DNA from: Sanderia malayensis
Taxonomy: Eukaryota > Cnidaria > Scyphozoa > Semaeostomeae > Pelagiidae
Length of the DNA stretch: 64,000 bases
Reading direction: 5' to 3'
Assembly (NCBI GenBank): GCA_013076295.1
Contig: RQOL01000532.1
Span: 3,906,001 to 3,970,000, forward strand
Shown: piece by piece, positions 51,901 through 61,721 of the stretch
Position numbering within the stretch: the stretch's first letter is position 1
How the letters are laid out: every line of letters begins with the position of its first letter
The notes under the pieces: model-generated
What the model saw: the letters and a program-made list of their open reading frames with translations, nothing else
Databases searched by the model: none
What the model was told of the DNA's origin: nothing
Program-made: the position numbers and the translations under genes

Positions 51901-52354
51901 TGGTGGAAGGAAACCACGAAAATATCCCCGTTATGCATGCATGAAGGTTTCGAGCATTGTGTTCTTTACCCTCAAGGTTACAGAACAAAACACTTCATAA
52001 TTATGTATAGGATAATTTTAATTTCGGCCTAAATCGAGCTGCTTGCTACAAGCAAGAGAGATTAAAATAACTAATCTATAGCTAGAAAAATGTTTATGAT
52101 AACACCACAATTTCACTGAATTAAATGATGGTACAAATACAGATTAATATAAAGTATACTACAAGATGGCCCGAACACAACAAAACAACAAAAGGCAATG
52201 AGGACAATATACAGACCTTTGAGCAAGGATCACTTTCAGATGAAGTGGTCAAATTGGAGCAGTTCAGCTCACAAATAAATGAAAAAATAATGAATAACCA
52301 AATATAATACTTCTTTGATTGACCCATTACTACTTTGGTAAAAGCCTTCGGCAT
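36527..52354 (-). CDS. ELAPOR1: ELAPOR/EIG121-type endosome-lysosome transmembrane receptor
   Basis: About 33 coding exons and 1,090 residues. From 5': 52354-52217 (signal peptide), 50971-50845, 50706-50514, 47618-47540, 47322-47254, 46936-46853, 46273-46114, 45702-45636, 45255-45176, 44882-44794, 44492-44330, 43841-43734, 43587-43400, 42793-42719, 42565-42470, 42299-42204, 41799-41738, 41560-41491, 41327-41244, 40984-40846, 40489-40389, 39614-39514, 39415-39352, 39232-~39063, 38953-38881, 38728-38676, 38300-38219, 38013-37973, 37708-37627, 37449-37373 (membrane span), 37156-37051, 36845-36771, 36610-36527. Matches human ELAPOR1 throughout: cysteine-rich GTYS repeats, [16 protein letters not shown], then tail TYKYSRLV. 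Phase is unresolved at two junctions (43400/42793 and 39063/38953), so an exon or donor is wrong there. ELAPORs traffic through Golgi and late endosomes and affect autophagy and granule maturation. Confidence 0.92.
39738..40107. mobile_element. TA-flanked pogo/Tigger-like MITE in an ELAPOR intron
   Basis: Starts CAGTGGAACCTTCGTATAAC and ends GGTTAATGGAGGTTCCACTG, with inverted ends over at least 11 bp. Flanked by TA on both sides (39736-39737, 40108-40109). 370 bp; no intact transposase. The CAGT(G/R)GAACCT end resembles pogo/Tigger elements. Confidence 0.7.
42961..43026. repeat. Shortened relative of the 29052-29543 MITE
   Basis: TCTAGAGTGCTAGCGACCGA followed by a TATATCCTGTCTATGG-like end matches both ends of the 492-bp element with the interior missing. 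Consistent with an internally deleted, diverged copy. Confidence 0.5.
43928..44315. repeat. Degenerate 4/8-bp tandem repeat in an ELAPOR intron
   Basis: Runs of AACAAGTA, AACAGATG and AATAAGTG units (consensus AAYAARTR). The minus strand stays open for long stretches as a hydrophobic Leu/Phe/Tyr-rich frame, which is a by-product. It lies between exons 43734-43841 and 44330-44492. Confidence 0.8.
45469..45492. repeat. Short interstitial telomere-like CCCTAA repeat
   Basis: Three consecutive CCCTAA-type units inside an ELAPOR intron. Too short to indicate a former telomere. Confidence 0.6.
45757..46063. repeat. GATA/GATG microsatellite
   Basis: Blocks of (GATA)n alternate with (GATG)n, about 75 units, in an ELAPOR intron between exons 45636-45702 and 46114-46273. 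The apparent Ser/Ile/Tyr and His/Pro-repeat ORF on the minus strand is a microsatellite artefact. Confidence 0.95.
49093..50109 (+). CDS. Cytosolic sulfotransferase (SULT family)
   Basis: Single coding exon of 338 residues. An acceptor-like TTTGCAG just upstream (about 49061) suggests a spliced 5' UTR. PAPS-binding 5'-PSB motif [13 protein letters not shown] at about 74-86, 3'-phosphate motif [18 protein letters not shown] at about 165-182 and C-terminal [13 protein letters not shown] are all intact. A catalytic His is probably present in RVIKTHLPF. SULTs transfer sulfate from PAPS to small alcohols, phenols and amines; the acceptor cannot be inferred, and assignment to a vertebrate subfamily is not justified. 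About 40 residues longer than typical human SULTs because of the N-terminus. The gene lies inside the 2.9-kb third ELAPOR intron on the opposite strand. The intronless CDS may reflect an old retrocopy or the ancestral form. Confidence 0.94.
   Translation: MAHISTAPLTDAEHERLAKDYPNVKNKGQRFIRTIEPVPNCILSCAYEEYKELIHNFKVRPDDTYIVTYPKTGTTWIQEMVWCLQHDVDTEDAKTKHLYQRSPFLDFNFLFAEAEKVLGPAPLPQLAKFGNSVQMADEMLSPRVIKTHLPFPLLPESILKDSKAVVCLRNPKDTVVSYYHHERMLNMHNYDGDFATYFDLFVDGLVLWGSYFDYALHLWEKRDHPNVCLLFYEDMKRDLESSVKKVAAFLHNNEQRLSDSQVAKLVDHLSFKSMKQNQTLNMENEFIKKMSFTDKGGSFVRKGEVGDWKNYFTDDMNKRMDEAIDKHFKGTGLEFIYE
50110..50513. other. 3' flank of the sulfotransferase within the ELAPOR intron
   Basis: AATAAA lies just past the stop (about 50106-50114). 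A TGACGTCA octamer is at 50349-50356. No gene seen. Confidence 0.5.
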
Positions 52355-53214
52355 TAATCTCCGATCCTTTATGCTCTTGTTTCTTATAAATATTTAATCA
52401 ACCATGGCCTGCACAGTGCGTTGTGTGGCTTGAAAGGGAGAGATAAATTTTTTAATCGTCCATCTGTCAACCAGCCTCGTTTTAAAACAAAAGTAAAGCG
52501 AACATTGAGAGCAATCAATACGTCACATCCTTTAAAATTTCTCAGGGGTGACAAGGCATTTTAATTTATCACAACAAGGAGGGTTGATCACGCCATCCCC
52601 ATACCCATTCAAATGACAAAATTCTGTTCGTATTCTGACTTGTCTCGACCAGAGCATGTTTGCTTTGCCCCCAGATCGCTGCTAAAGTGAACCCTGATAA
52701 GATATATTTACAAGGGACAAAACAATAGTTTCACAACACCAGCTGTATCTTTACCCCCCCCCCCGCCTCCCAACAAAAAGTTGGTTGTTCCTACTTGGAA
52801 GACCAGATCCACGAAATTGACGAAAATATCACTCGAAGGATTTCAGTATGGGTCATTAAGCTAATAAACACCATTGTCAGAGGTGTCCAACCAAAGAGTT
52901 GAAAATGGCACACTCCGCGAGTATTTACTTTTCCTTCATCATCTGATCTGCGCAACAACAGCAACTCTTTTGTAATGAGGATGAGGAAATAATGATCCTT
53001 TGGAATTAATATAAAAACTTTCCTGCGTCACAAACTCCAATTAAACTGAAATTACGGAAATATTTGGATTGTAATTCACCTTTACATTTGTTGGTTGCCA
53101 CCGATACTGCTATATATATGAGCGTTTGTTGAGAAAATCAAGAAGTTGAATATTTAGGCTCTTTTCTGTTTATGTTCTTACGCCATCTCTGTTTTAATGC
53201 TGATGCTTTAATTA
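52355..53214. promoter_or_regulatory. Intergenic region between divergent ELAPOR and TMEM116-like genes
   Basis: Head-to-head starts at 52354 (-) and 53215 (+). No exon found. Contains a poly-C tract near 52745. A bidirectional promoter is possible. Confidence 0.4.
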
Positions 53215-56200
53215 ATGAACGAACACGACGCAATGGATAATTTTACATTTGCTGCTCCGCTCTACACGACTTTCTTCACTCCTGCAATTGTCAAAAAGAC
53301 TGGAATCTTGAGCAATCATCGGGTAAGCCTCAGAGAGTATTGCATGTTTGAAATTTTTTAATAATGCACCGCCGGATACTGTATTATATGTCGTACCTGA
53401 GGCAGATTAAATGCACAGACTATGTCTTTTATCTTTTTAGATTCTTATTTTGAGCTACTTGTACTTGGTTACATCTTCATTGAGGTAGGGGAAGAAATAT
53501 TTTTCACTATATGTTTCAGAAGTACATTGCTTTTTTCATGGTTGCATGGTTTAAGATTTGTCTGATTTTACAATTGATTGTCATTCCTTTACAGCATTGT
53601 TGGATCAGCATCAATTGTAATTGCATCAATTGCAAAGAAAAAGGTCTTCAATAGAGAGGTAATTCTGCATATTTGCATGAGCTGTATTGATGCTAAGCTA
53701 TCTTCTCTCTGCAGTCTTTGCATTCTGGATCCATACAGTTAAATGCTTTTATTGCTCTTATAGTTAATTTTCCCTTTGTGTCGAAATTTCAACAGCCATC
53801 TGTGTGCACAATTCCTTTCTCCAATTGGTTGAAAGACTAGAAACCCCAGTTTAGTGTCACATAATCTTGGTTTTCTTACAGGTGCATCCAATATTCCAAC
53901 TTTCACTTGCTGATTTCTTTGGCTCCCTTGTTTTGCTAGCAGGGGCAATATCTTACCATATGCTGAGAAAAAAAGCAGCCTTCTCATCTCACTGCCAATA
54001 CTTGACTGGATTTGCAACAGTAAGTTATTCTTTCACTCCCTTCCCCCTTTGTAAATGCAAATACTTTCAATACAACGCTGTATTTATTGGTAATACAGTG
54101 ACTCATGCAATCTTCAATAATAGTTAAGATGAGGGTTAGGGCTAGGTTTTGCTGTGGCACTAAATATTATGTTAGCGTAGAAGTGTGTGGATTGATATTT
54201 TGTTATTGTGAATCGTCAACAAAACAATTGAAGGTCTAAATTAGTCATCCTGTGATAATCCAGGTAACTTAATTGATGGAGAGGAGAATTATGGCATCAA
54301 TATTTAACAATGACATCATAAAATTCTAAATTTTTTTTATTAGTTTAACTTTATGTTTCAGGACTTTGAAATGAGCATTTCACACTCTTGAGATGTCAAC
54401 TAAGTTTTTATTTTCCCTTGGAGTTAGAGATGGCAACAGTGGTGTGTTGTTGCAAATTTAATGTTCGTGATAATTGCATACTGTTGCTTTTATTTTTTAG
54501 ATGTTTTACATGAATACATTTCTGCTGACGCTGAACTATGCGTTTGCAACAAATCATAAAGTCAAATCAAGGCTGAGACTGGGCGAAGGAATGGGAGGGA
54601 GAGGGTATGGATACATAAATCATCCTGGTCATTTCAACAGAATCGTAAGTTGTTGATCAATAAGTCAAACTTAAACTGGGTGATCTCTGAGTATAATAAA
54701 ACATGGAATGACCTCCATTGCTGGACCCTCAACCAAAGAATCTCTGAATCCATGAATGCCCTTGAGGTTGCTATTTTCTAACTACAACATCTGTTTACAA
54801 CACTGTTGACTAACCTGAAGCTAGAATGATAGATATTTGTCGGTAATATCAAGCTAAAGTTTGTTTTTGTTTCCATTCAGGGTGTGCAGAACTGCTCAGC
54901 AGCCGTGCTACGCTACGGCTTCTCTTGGTAAGTACAAGCATTGATACAGTTGACCAGAATTTATCACACAAGGAATTAGCTGATTTCATTGTATTTTTTG
55001 TTCACATCTTTGAGTTTTTTCTTCTTTGATTGATTGTTACGTCATCTGTTCAGGTTCATTCCACTCCTCATAACTCTGTCCATGTTTGCAATTGATAGTG
55101 GAGATTATGGAATTAATGACAACATTTGTACAAGGTAATGGATAATGGACAGTGACTTTACTTCACTTCACTTCACTTGGTTTCTTGCCTTTTATCATTC
55201 ACCACTTCAAAAATTGATTAAACATCATCTCTGTTGCATTCTCTCTCAGCTGTCTCCCGATGTTCCATTACAAGAATTCTAACTGCCAGGTATGCGCATT
55301 CTCATTGGTTAGAAATTCTCAGCACCCTTAATGTCTTTGCTTAGATTGAATTCGTCTGAGTTGAAAATTGCATTGAGTTCACATTGAATTGAATCGATTT
55401 TGCATTGTGTTTTTTATCAACAGGATCTCACTGATCCGGCATATGCAGGTGAACCAGACTGGTATGGGATTTATAAGTATATGTTCATCGGTTTACTCAC
55501 ATTATCTATCATTGGCTCTGTGGTAAGCACGCGCATTCTACGGCTTTCTTTAGATCATATGCGAGATTCATCACTTAATATCAAGACAATATATCCACAC
55601 TCATGACTGAAATTGTGTCTTTATCTCGTAGCTGTTCTATCTACACACCTACTACCTTTTTAGAATTGCACAAGTCACTCGTGGTAAGCTGTAGCTCGTG
55701 ATATACCTGTTGGATAAAAGTGCATGTTTACGTCACAATAGCTATCTAATAGAATCTACCCCTTATTTATTTATCTAGGCGTGATGTCACAACGTCAAAG
55801 AGAATTGTTGAAAGTTGTACGAAGAAGACTCGGCCTGTTCTGTCTTGTGTTTTTATTTTGCTGGATACCGAGTGGGCAATTTTCTATTTAAACCAAACAA
55901 ATCTTCACTATCATTAGCTATTTGGGACGCACTATGTAACAAACAGAGCAGCAATTTCTCTCCATTCACTTAATTTTGTTATTGTTGTGATGTCGTTGGT
56001 TTTATCAATAATTGGTTATAATATGTACTCTCTCGTAGGTCTAATACTTGGCTTTATCTCACTTTCCGCTTCATTCAGCATGGATCAATATTTCTGGCTT
56101 TACATTTTTCAGGTAAAAGCAATTCTGAAATATCACTCACCACCCCCCACCCAAATCTCGTATCTTTTCGGCTGTGAAACCCTGCCTCTGTGGGTCATTC

Positions 56201-57058
56201 TTCGTTATATTTTTGTTCATCAACTGGCCGTGTACATTGCAAGTTTACATGGTCAGTTGATGATGCAAATATACACTGTGCTCATGTAGGTTTCATAGAA
56301 ATTAACCCATCGAAGCACAGATGTTCCATTACGTAATTGAATTTTCGAGCGTTGATTGGATGATGCTAAAAGTGGGCTGATGAATGAAATTGCTTACCGT
56401 ATTTCCTCGATTAAACGCCCCCCCTCGATTAAACGCCCCCTTATGCTACAAACTTTTGTAATAAACCCCCCCCTCGATTAAACGCCCCCTCTTTGTGCAA
56501 AACCATGGCGACTTTCATTTCCTACGTTGTTGCTCGATAAAGCAAGGCTCAACTAAACCATTTTCTCTTTTCTGGACCCAATGACAGAGCCTGTGATCTT
56601 GTACTTTCCAATAAACGCCCCCCCCCTCGAATAATGGCCCCCCTCGATTAGGCGCCCCCCCAAAAAGTGCCGAGATTAATAAACGCCCCGGGGCGTTTAA
56701 TCGAGGAAATACGGTATTGCTTCTCTAGCTTCTCAGTGCATAGTGCATTACATCTTATTCTCATTTTGATCATATCGATTTCGATCGTAATGTTTACATT
56801 TAGTACTTGTATTGCTGCACTGCATGCTGTAATGACTGCAAAGTTCAGATCAGTATAGCATACAGAGTCGATTGACATACCTTAAATATGGTCTCTTATT
56901 AATTGTGAAGTCCATTGTTTCTCATTTAGGCCTGTACGTGCCCGTTGCAAGGTTTCATTAACTGCATTATCTATGGCTGGTACCGACCTGGGTTTAAAAA
57001 TGCCATCACTGAAAGATCTCCACTCCTCAGCACAACAAACCTACAAACTGATATGTAA
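53215..57058 (+). CDS. Seven-transmembrane GPCR-like protein (TMEM116-like)
   Basis: Thirteen coding exons in phase, 370 residues: 53215-53322, 53441-53484, 53595-53658, 53882-54019, 54501-54644, 54881-54927, 55054-55134, 55250-55289, 55424-55522, 55632-55683, 55779-55871, 56039-56112, 56930-57058. Seven hydrophobic segments can be read: ILILSYLYLVTSSLS..., FQLSLADFFGSLVLLAGAI, FYMNTFLLTLNYAFA, FSWFIPLLITLSMFAI, YMFIGLLTLSIIGSVLFYL, LFCLVFLFCWIPSLILGFI and YIFQACTCPLQGFINCIIYG. The extracellular N-terminus has an NFT glycosylation site. Cysteines before segment 3 and in the loop between segments 4 and 5 could form the usual disulfide, but there is no DRY motif. The last segment recalls TMEM116 and cAMP-receptor-like families. 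The 7TM call is firm; the family name is tentative. An in-frame ATG six codons downstream is an alternative start. Confidence 0.8.
56397..56714. mobile_element. TA-flanked MITE with perfect inverted ends in the last intron of the 7TM gene
   Basis: 318 bp starting CCGTATTTCCTCGATTAAAC and ending with the exact reverse complement (GTTTAATCGAGGAAATACGG), pairing continuing into CGCCCC/GGGGCG. TA flanks at 56395-56396 and 56715-56716. Rich in internal CGATTAAACGCCCC words. Diverged fragments of the same family occur near 22870-22945, 27850-27925 and 47395-47455. Confidence 0.88.
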
Positions 57059-57385
57059 ATGAAATTATTATTCACCGTATACACATCGCATGCAAAATCG
57101 AAAGTACATATTATTTTTAATTCTATTTAATTATTATTTTCATTAATTAAAAAAGAAGATGATTTGTACTCGGTTTATTTTTAGAATATTTTAGATACTG
57201 TTGAGTGCAATGTAAATTTGTAGGGTTTGAGTTTAGTATATTTCCCCGAATGAGCGCCCCCAAACAACCGGGAGAAATTTAATGAGACTTCCGACGGCAT
57301 TTTAACATATATGTGGAATGTATATTATTTTACAGGCTGTTGTTTATGTTGTTTAGTACATAAAACAAGAGAAATAGAACCTCTG
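57059..57385. other. 3' flank of the 7TM gene
   Basis: AT-rich, no gene. A short TATTTCCCCGAATGAGCGCC stretch near 57238 resembles the end of the 56397-56714 element family. Confidence 0.5.
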
Positions 57386-57387
57386 TA

Positions 57388-57550
57388 CAGTAAAATCCCA
57401 ATAACTCGAACCCGCGAGCCATGACTCGAACCCATTTTTATTCTCCTATGGAAAGCTTTTACTACTTTCTAACCCCTCATCATTCGAACATTCGTTAACT
57501 CGAACCATTTTCATCCGCCCTTGGAGGTTCCAATAATCGGGATTTTACTG
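57388..57550. mobile_element. 163-bp TA-flanked MITE (pogo/Tigger-like ends)
   Basis: CAGTAAAATCCCAATAACTC at one end and the near-reverse complement (TTCCAATAATCGGGATTTTACTG) at the other, flanked by TA at 57386-57387 and 57551-57552. Repeated ACTCGAAC words inside. Non-coding. Confidence 0.8.
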
Positions 57551-57828
57551 TATTTTTTAGATTTTATTCACTTGATTATTGTGAATATCAGTTCTTACTT
57601 CAAGATGAAAATAATAGTATTACATTCTCTACTGTTTTGTATATTGCCTGACTGTTATTGTTTTGAGCAGGGATTTCTTCCTGGAAGGTTCTTAATCCAC
57701 TGGTTTTTACACGGAGGTTTTTACTGTATTCAAAAGTTTCACAGCACAAAAGTCATCAACAATAGTGATACATACTGAAAGACCCAAGCTAAAAATATTG
57801 ATTGATACTCAAACCGTGAAGTATTTTT

Positions 57829-58185
57829 TGTTAGGATTTGATGGTTTACGCAAAAGTAAACCATCCCTAATTGATTGGTTCCGTTGAAAAATTGCAGAAT
57901 AATTGATGAACAATCATGTCTTTGATAAACAACAATTAAACTAAAGATTCTTTAAAAACTACTTAAATCAAGTGAGCGGAAAAGTGCGAATTATGCGGAT
58001 AAGCGAATGAACCCTCTCGTGCGATGCTCGATGACTCTACTTCTAACTTATTTCTACTTGTCTTATTTAAAAATTGACTATTGTTCTTAGTGTTGACATT
58101 GTTAATCTCCTAAAACACACCCCTAATACTAAATTTATGCATCACAAAGGTTTTTACTGACAATCAACTACAAAATTACAACACA
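57829..58185 (-). mobile_element. 3' LTR of the minus-strand BEL/Pao copy
   Basis: Read on the minus strand it begins TGTGTTGTAATTTTG and ends CATCAAATCCTAACA, giving the TG...CA limits of an LTR (357 bp). It follows directly on a polypurine tract (AATCAGGGGGGAG, 58186-58198). It contains a hairpin (GATGGTTTAC / GTAAACCATC) near its end. No second copy was found in the window, so the limits rest on the polypurine tract and terminal dinucleotides. Confidence 0.65.
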
Positions 58186-58228
58186 CTCCCCCCTGATTGA
58201 CGGAGGTCAATCAGCGAGAACATTAAGA

Positions 58229-60480
58229 TTATTTATCGTTACATATGAGTTCAGAAACATCTTCGTCAGCTACGAATTTTATTGGCATGTCTTGCTCCGA
58301 GTTCTTTTCGTCTTGCTTATTCTCTTCTACATCAACTTCTAAAGGATATAGTCTTTGTATCGGTCGTTTTATAATTATTGATTTTCCAGCTGAATCAGAT
58401 GTTTTTTAATTCGACAGCGCGAATGATGTTATCTTTACCGTGAAATACTTTAGTTATCTTTCCCATCGCCCATCGTTGACGTGGTATCTTATCTTTAGCG
58501 ATAGACACAAATTCACCTTGTCTCGGTACGCGAAGTGACGATTTCGATGATACACGCGAGGCACGTTCACGAAGTGACGTAAGATATTCCGTTTTCCATT
58601 GATTAAAAAAACTGCGATAATAAGAACTGTAAATGTCTTGAACGTTTTACTAATGTTTTATGATTCGAAGCACTATTTTGTTCTGAAATTGCGGGTTTAT
58701 TCAGTAGTCGACGTCCAACTATTAAACACGAAGGCGTAAGCGGAGGCTGTGATATATCGTTATATACAAAGGTAAGCGGTCTTGAGTTCAAAATTCCTTC
58801 AGTTTCTATTAGAACTGTTTCTAATTCTTCATAGGATAATTTAGCGTTTCCAAGAGTTTTACGCAAGCATCGTTTTGTGAGTTTTACCAGAGATTCAAAC
58901 ACGCCGCCCCACCAACTTGCAGTAGGGACATTAAACTTCCATTCAATGTATCTAGATTTTACATAGTTTTGCACCTTGCGATCAATGAATGTTGAGCCGT
59001 TATCAGATATTACGAAGGCGGGGATGCCGCGGCGACCGATAAATCGTTGAAGTGCTCGAATAAACGTGTTAGCTTGAAGATCAGGTACTAATTCGAGATG
59101 AATGGCTCTGGTATTTGTGCAAGTAAACAAGGCGATGTAACTTTTGAATGTTTCATTTGTTGATGAGTATATATTTTTGACAAATAAAGGTCCAGCATGC
59201 AGGCATTCGTTTAAGCTGACTTCGTTTGCGACTTTTGCGCTGGCGTCGTAAACGACACGTAGTTTCGTTGTTTTTCTATCTTCTTTGACTACCTCCCGGT
59301 GTGGAATGTAGTGGACATTTCCTGCAATTACTTTATGTGAATCGTTAACTTTTTCTATTATACCCGAGTTCAGCTGATCCTTTATAACGGTATCATACTG
59401 ATGAAAAACTTCTGGCTGCGATTTTAAACGTTTTAATTGAGAGTTTAAGCGACGTTCTGCTGAACTGAAATTATCTGGTATGATAGAGTGATTGTCTATA
59501 AACGGTAATCGAACTTCATATTTACTTCCATTGAAAGATACCTTGTCCTTCAAAATGTCGTCATCATAGGATTCTGGGATTTCTGCTTTTGTTTTTATTC
59601 CTGCTGATTCAATGTCCCAAAACTGTTTGACTTGATTAGATAAAACTTCATCGTTATATATAACTACCGAACTTTTCAAAACATGCGACGAAATGATGTT
59701 AGAAGACACAATTGTGTTTCCTGGTAGTTGTACAGGACCATTGAGCACATAACCAAAACGTGTAGCAGTTGCAACGGGGCTGTTACTGTGCTCCCCCCGT
59801 ACTACTTTGTCCAACATGACAGTGTATACATAATCTGCTCCGATTAACACATCTATTTCAACATCTTCTGCTCCGCTTCCACTGTCTGCCAATATCAGAC
59901 CTTTAAGATGCGAATACATGTTTTTTGCCACGTCAATTGCCTGGGAGGATACAGGGCTGCAAATTGTTTTTACCACAAATGCTGATATTGTTATCGAGCC
60001 CCCATCTTTACTCTTAAGTGCTAAATTTACCAAGTCACATTTATTTAACGTTCCAGTTTCATTTCCAAATTCCTTAATCAGAATTTCGTGACTAGAAATG
60101 GTGGGTAACTTTAACTTATCTCTTAATTCGGTGGTAATATAAGAGCGTTGAGAACAAGAATCCAAAATAACTCTTACGTTCTTAAAATCTTGTGGATTGT
60201 TGACTGGATGAGCAATGGTTTTAGCGGTTTGCAACAATACTACGTTGCTTTTAACATTTTGCAAGGTAAATAAATTTGTAGTTACCGATTCCTGTTGTTG
60301 TTGAGTGTTTTCTTTCGATTGAGGCTCGGTTGAAGGTCTTGACGGAGACTGAGGTCTTTCTTCCATTGCTCCACATATTGAACTGTGATGACGACTTTTA
60401 CAACGATAGCATCTTGTACCTGAATGGCAATTCTTTGATATGTGGTTTGGCTTTAGGCAAATTGTCGGGAATCTTAAGGT
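58229..60480 (-). pseudogene. Decayed BEL/Pao gag-pol with in-frame internal deletion
   Basis: From 5': a second zinc knuckle (CYRCKSRHHSSIC), a DUF1758 aspartic protease (ILDSCSQRSYI), the start of reverse transcriptase (LRVVYDASAK, LNECLH), then directly the integrase core (YIALFTCTNTRAIHLEL, ISDNG, GGVFESLVK) and a C-terminal domain. Most of RT and all of RNase H are missing. The join near 59185-59205 falls at the AGPL motif common to both RT and integrase, so the frame is kept. The protease has DSC where DSG is usual. The frame then breaks twice at homopolymers (about 58605-58611 and 58394-58399), before the family-typical tail RPIQRLYPLE and stop at 58229. The gag part is gone and the first zinc knuckle is incomplete. 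Non-functional relic; no 5' LTR seen. Confidence 0.88.
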
Positions 60481-60504
60481 AAAACACTCTGTCCGATAAC
60501 TCAA

Positions 60505-60975
60505 GGAGACTGTATATACGCGAATTAAAATAAAACAACGTAGGATAAATTCCCTGATTACCTTAACCTACTACGAGAAAGGACGAGGCAAATCCAATAC
60601 AATTACAGCAAACAAAAGGCTTACTGATTGTCTCAACAATGTATTTAACAAGTAAAAATGCTACGAACGGTAATAAAATATATCAAAGGCTTAAAATACA
60701 CTAATATACGTGATTCGAACAGTTAGACCCTCAATTGGTCTTCAATTTCAACGCCACTTAACGCCTTACGCACGAGCAAACATAAATTTCACGATACCTC
60801 TGATGTATCCGTGACTTTATCTTTCTCTCTTTTCTCTTGGCCGCGTTAATATCTTTCGTTGACAGTTATCCGCAGTAAACTCTCACAAAACAAACACTTT
60901 TTGTGAAGTAACTATTTTCAGTTCTCAGCAACTGAATGATGCGATATATATATTTCAATAAAAACAAAAGCCTGA
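60505..60975. other. Unassigned AT-rich DNA between two BEL/Pao elements
   Basis: No ORF or LTR match to 57829-58185. It could be host DNA, or truncated leader sequence of either element. Confidence 0.4.
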
Positions 60976-61633
60976 TGTAGGGGAGCAAGCACCCCTATTT
61001 ATATACTTTACTTGGGAATTACCCAACTACGTAATACAAATGATTATAATAATTAATTATAAAAGTAAACAATAACAGCAAGATTCGTCCCAATTTGCTA
61101 CAGTTTTTTGGTCCGAATTCGACAGTTCGTGCTTGTCTGTGCACCAAATTTCTTTGTAACGAGGCTATTACGTGGGTTTCTTCCCGCACTCCCCTTTAGC
61201 ATCATGTCGACTCGCACCCGTCGCCGTGCTGGAACTTTCGATACTTGTTAATCAGCACAAAATGAAGCATCTTCTTCTGTCGCGTAAAATCCGTTTTCGT
61301 ACGTTGGGGTCGGTAACCGTTGAACAGCTAGCAGAATAATGTCGGTTATGTTGTAAAGGTTGTTGTTGTTGTTGTAGTAGTTAGAGAACGGATTTACGTA
61401 AACGATCACGTGGTATATCATATTTAACGGTAAATGTATAGAGAATTCAATAGATTAAGATTACGATTAAGACTAGACAAGATAGGAAGCAGACTCTAAC
61501 GAATAGAGATAGAGTCGTGAATGTACGATTATACAGATGGTTTAGTTCGAGATATAATGTTCTGTATATATTTATGAATAAAGAGTAAAAGACTTCAGTG
61601 TTATTTCTCCTGTTCCAAATCCTGAATACAACA
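60976..61633 (+). mobile_element. 5' LTR of the plus-strand BEL/Pao element
   Basis: Starts TGTAGGGGAGCAAGC and ends ATACAACA, three bases before the primer-binding site. An AATAAA is at about 61577, near the expected R/U5 border. About 658 bp. The left boundary is inferred from the TG dinucleotide, because the 3' LTR lies outside the window. Confidence 0.6.
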
Positions 61634-61636
61634 TAA

Positions 61637-61654
61637 TGGCGCCCAACGTGGGGC
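61637..61654 (+). other. Primer-binding site for tRNA-Lys(1,2)
   Basis: TGGCGCCCAACGTGGGGC is the 18-nt complement of the 3' end of tRNA-Lys1,2, the sequence known from several retroelements using that primer. Its place just after the LTR and 67 bp before the gag ATG is as expected. Confidence 0.85.
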
Positions 61655-61721
61655 AGGAGCAGAATTAACAAGGAAGACTTTGAATGTTGAAGATTAGAAT
61701 TTAAGCAGAAACGGCAAAAGA

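Noticed and set aside
52125..52307. Plus-strand 60-codon ORF opposite ELAPOR exon 1
   Set aside because: Overlaps the signal-peptide exon in antisense; no independent support.
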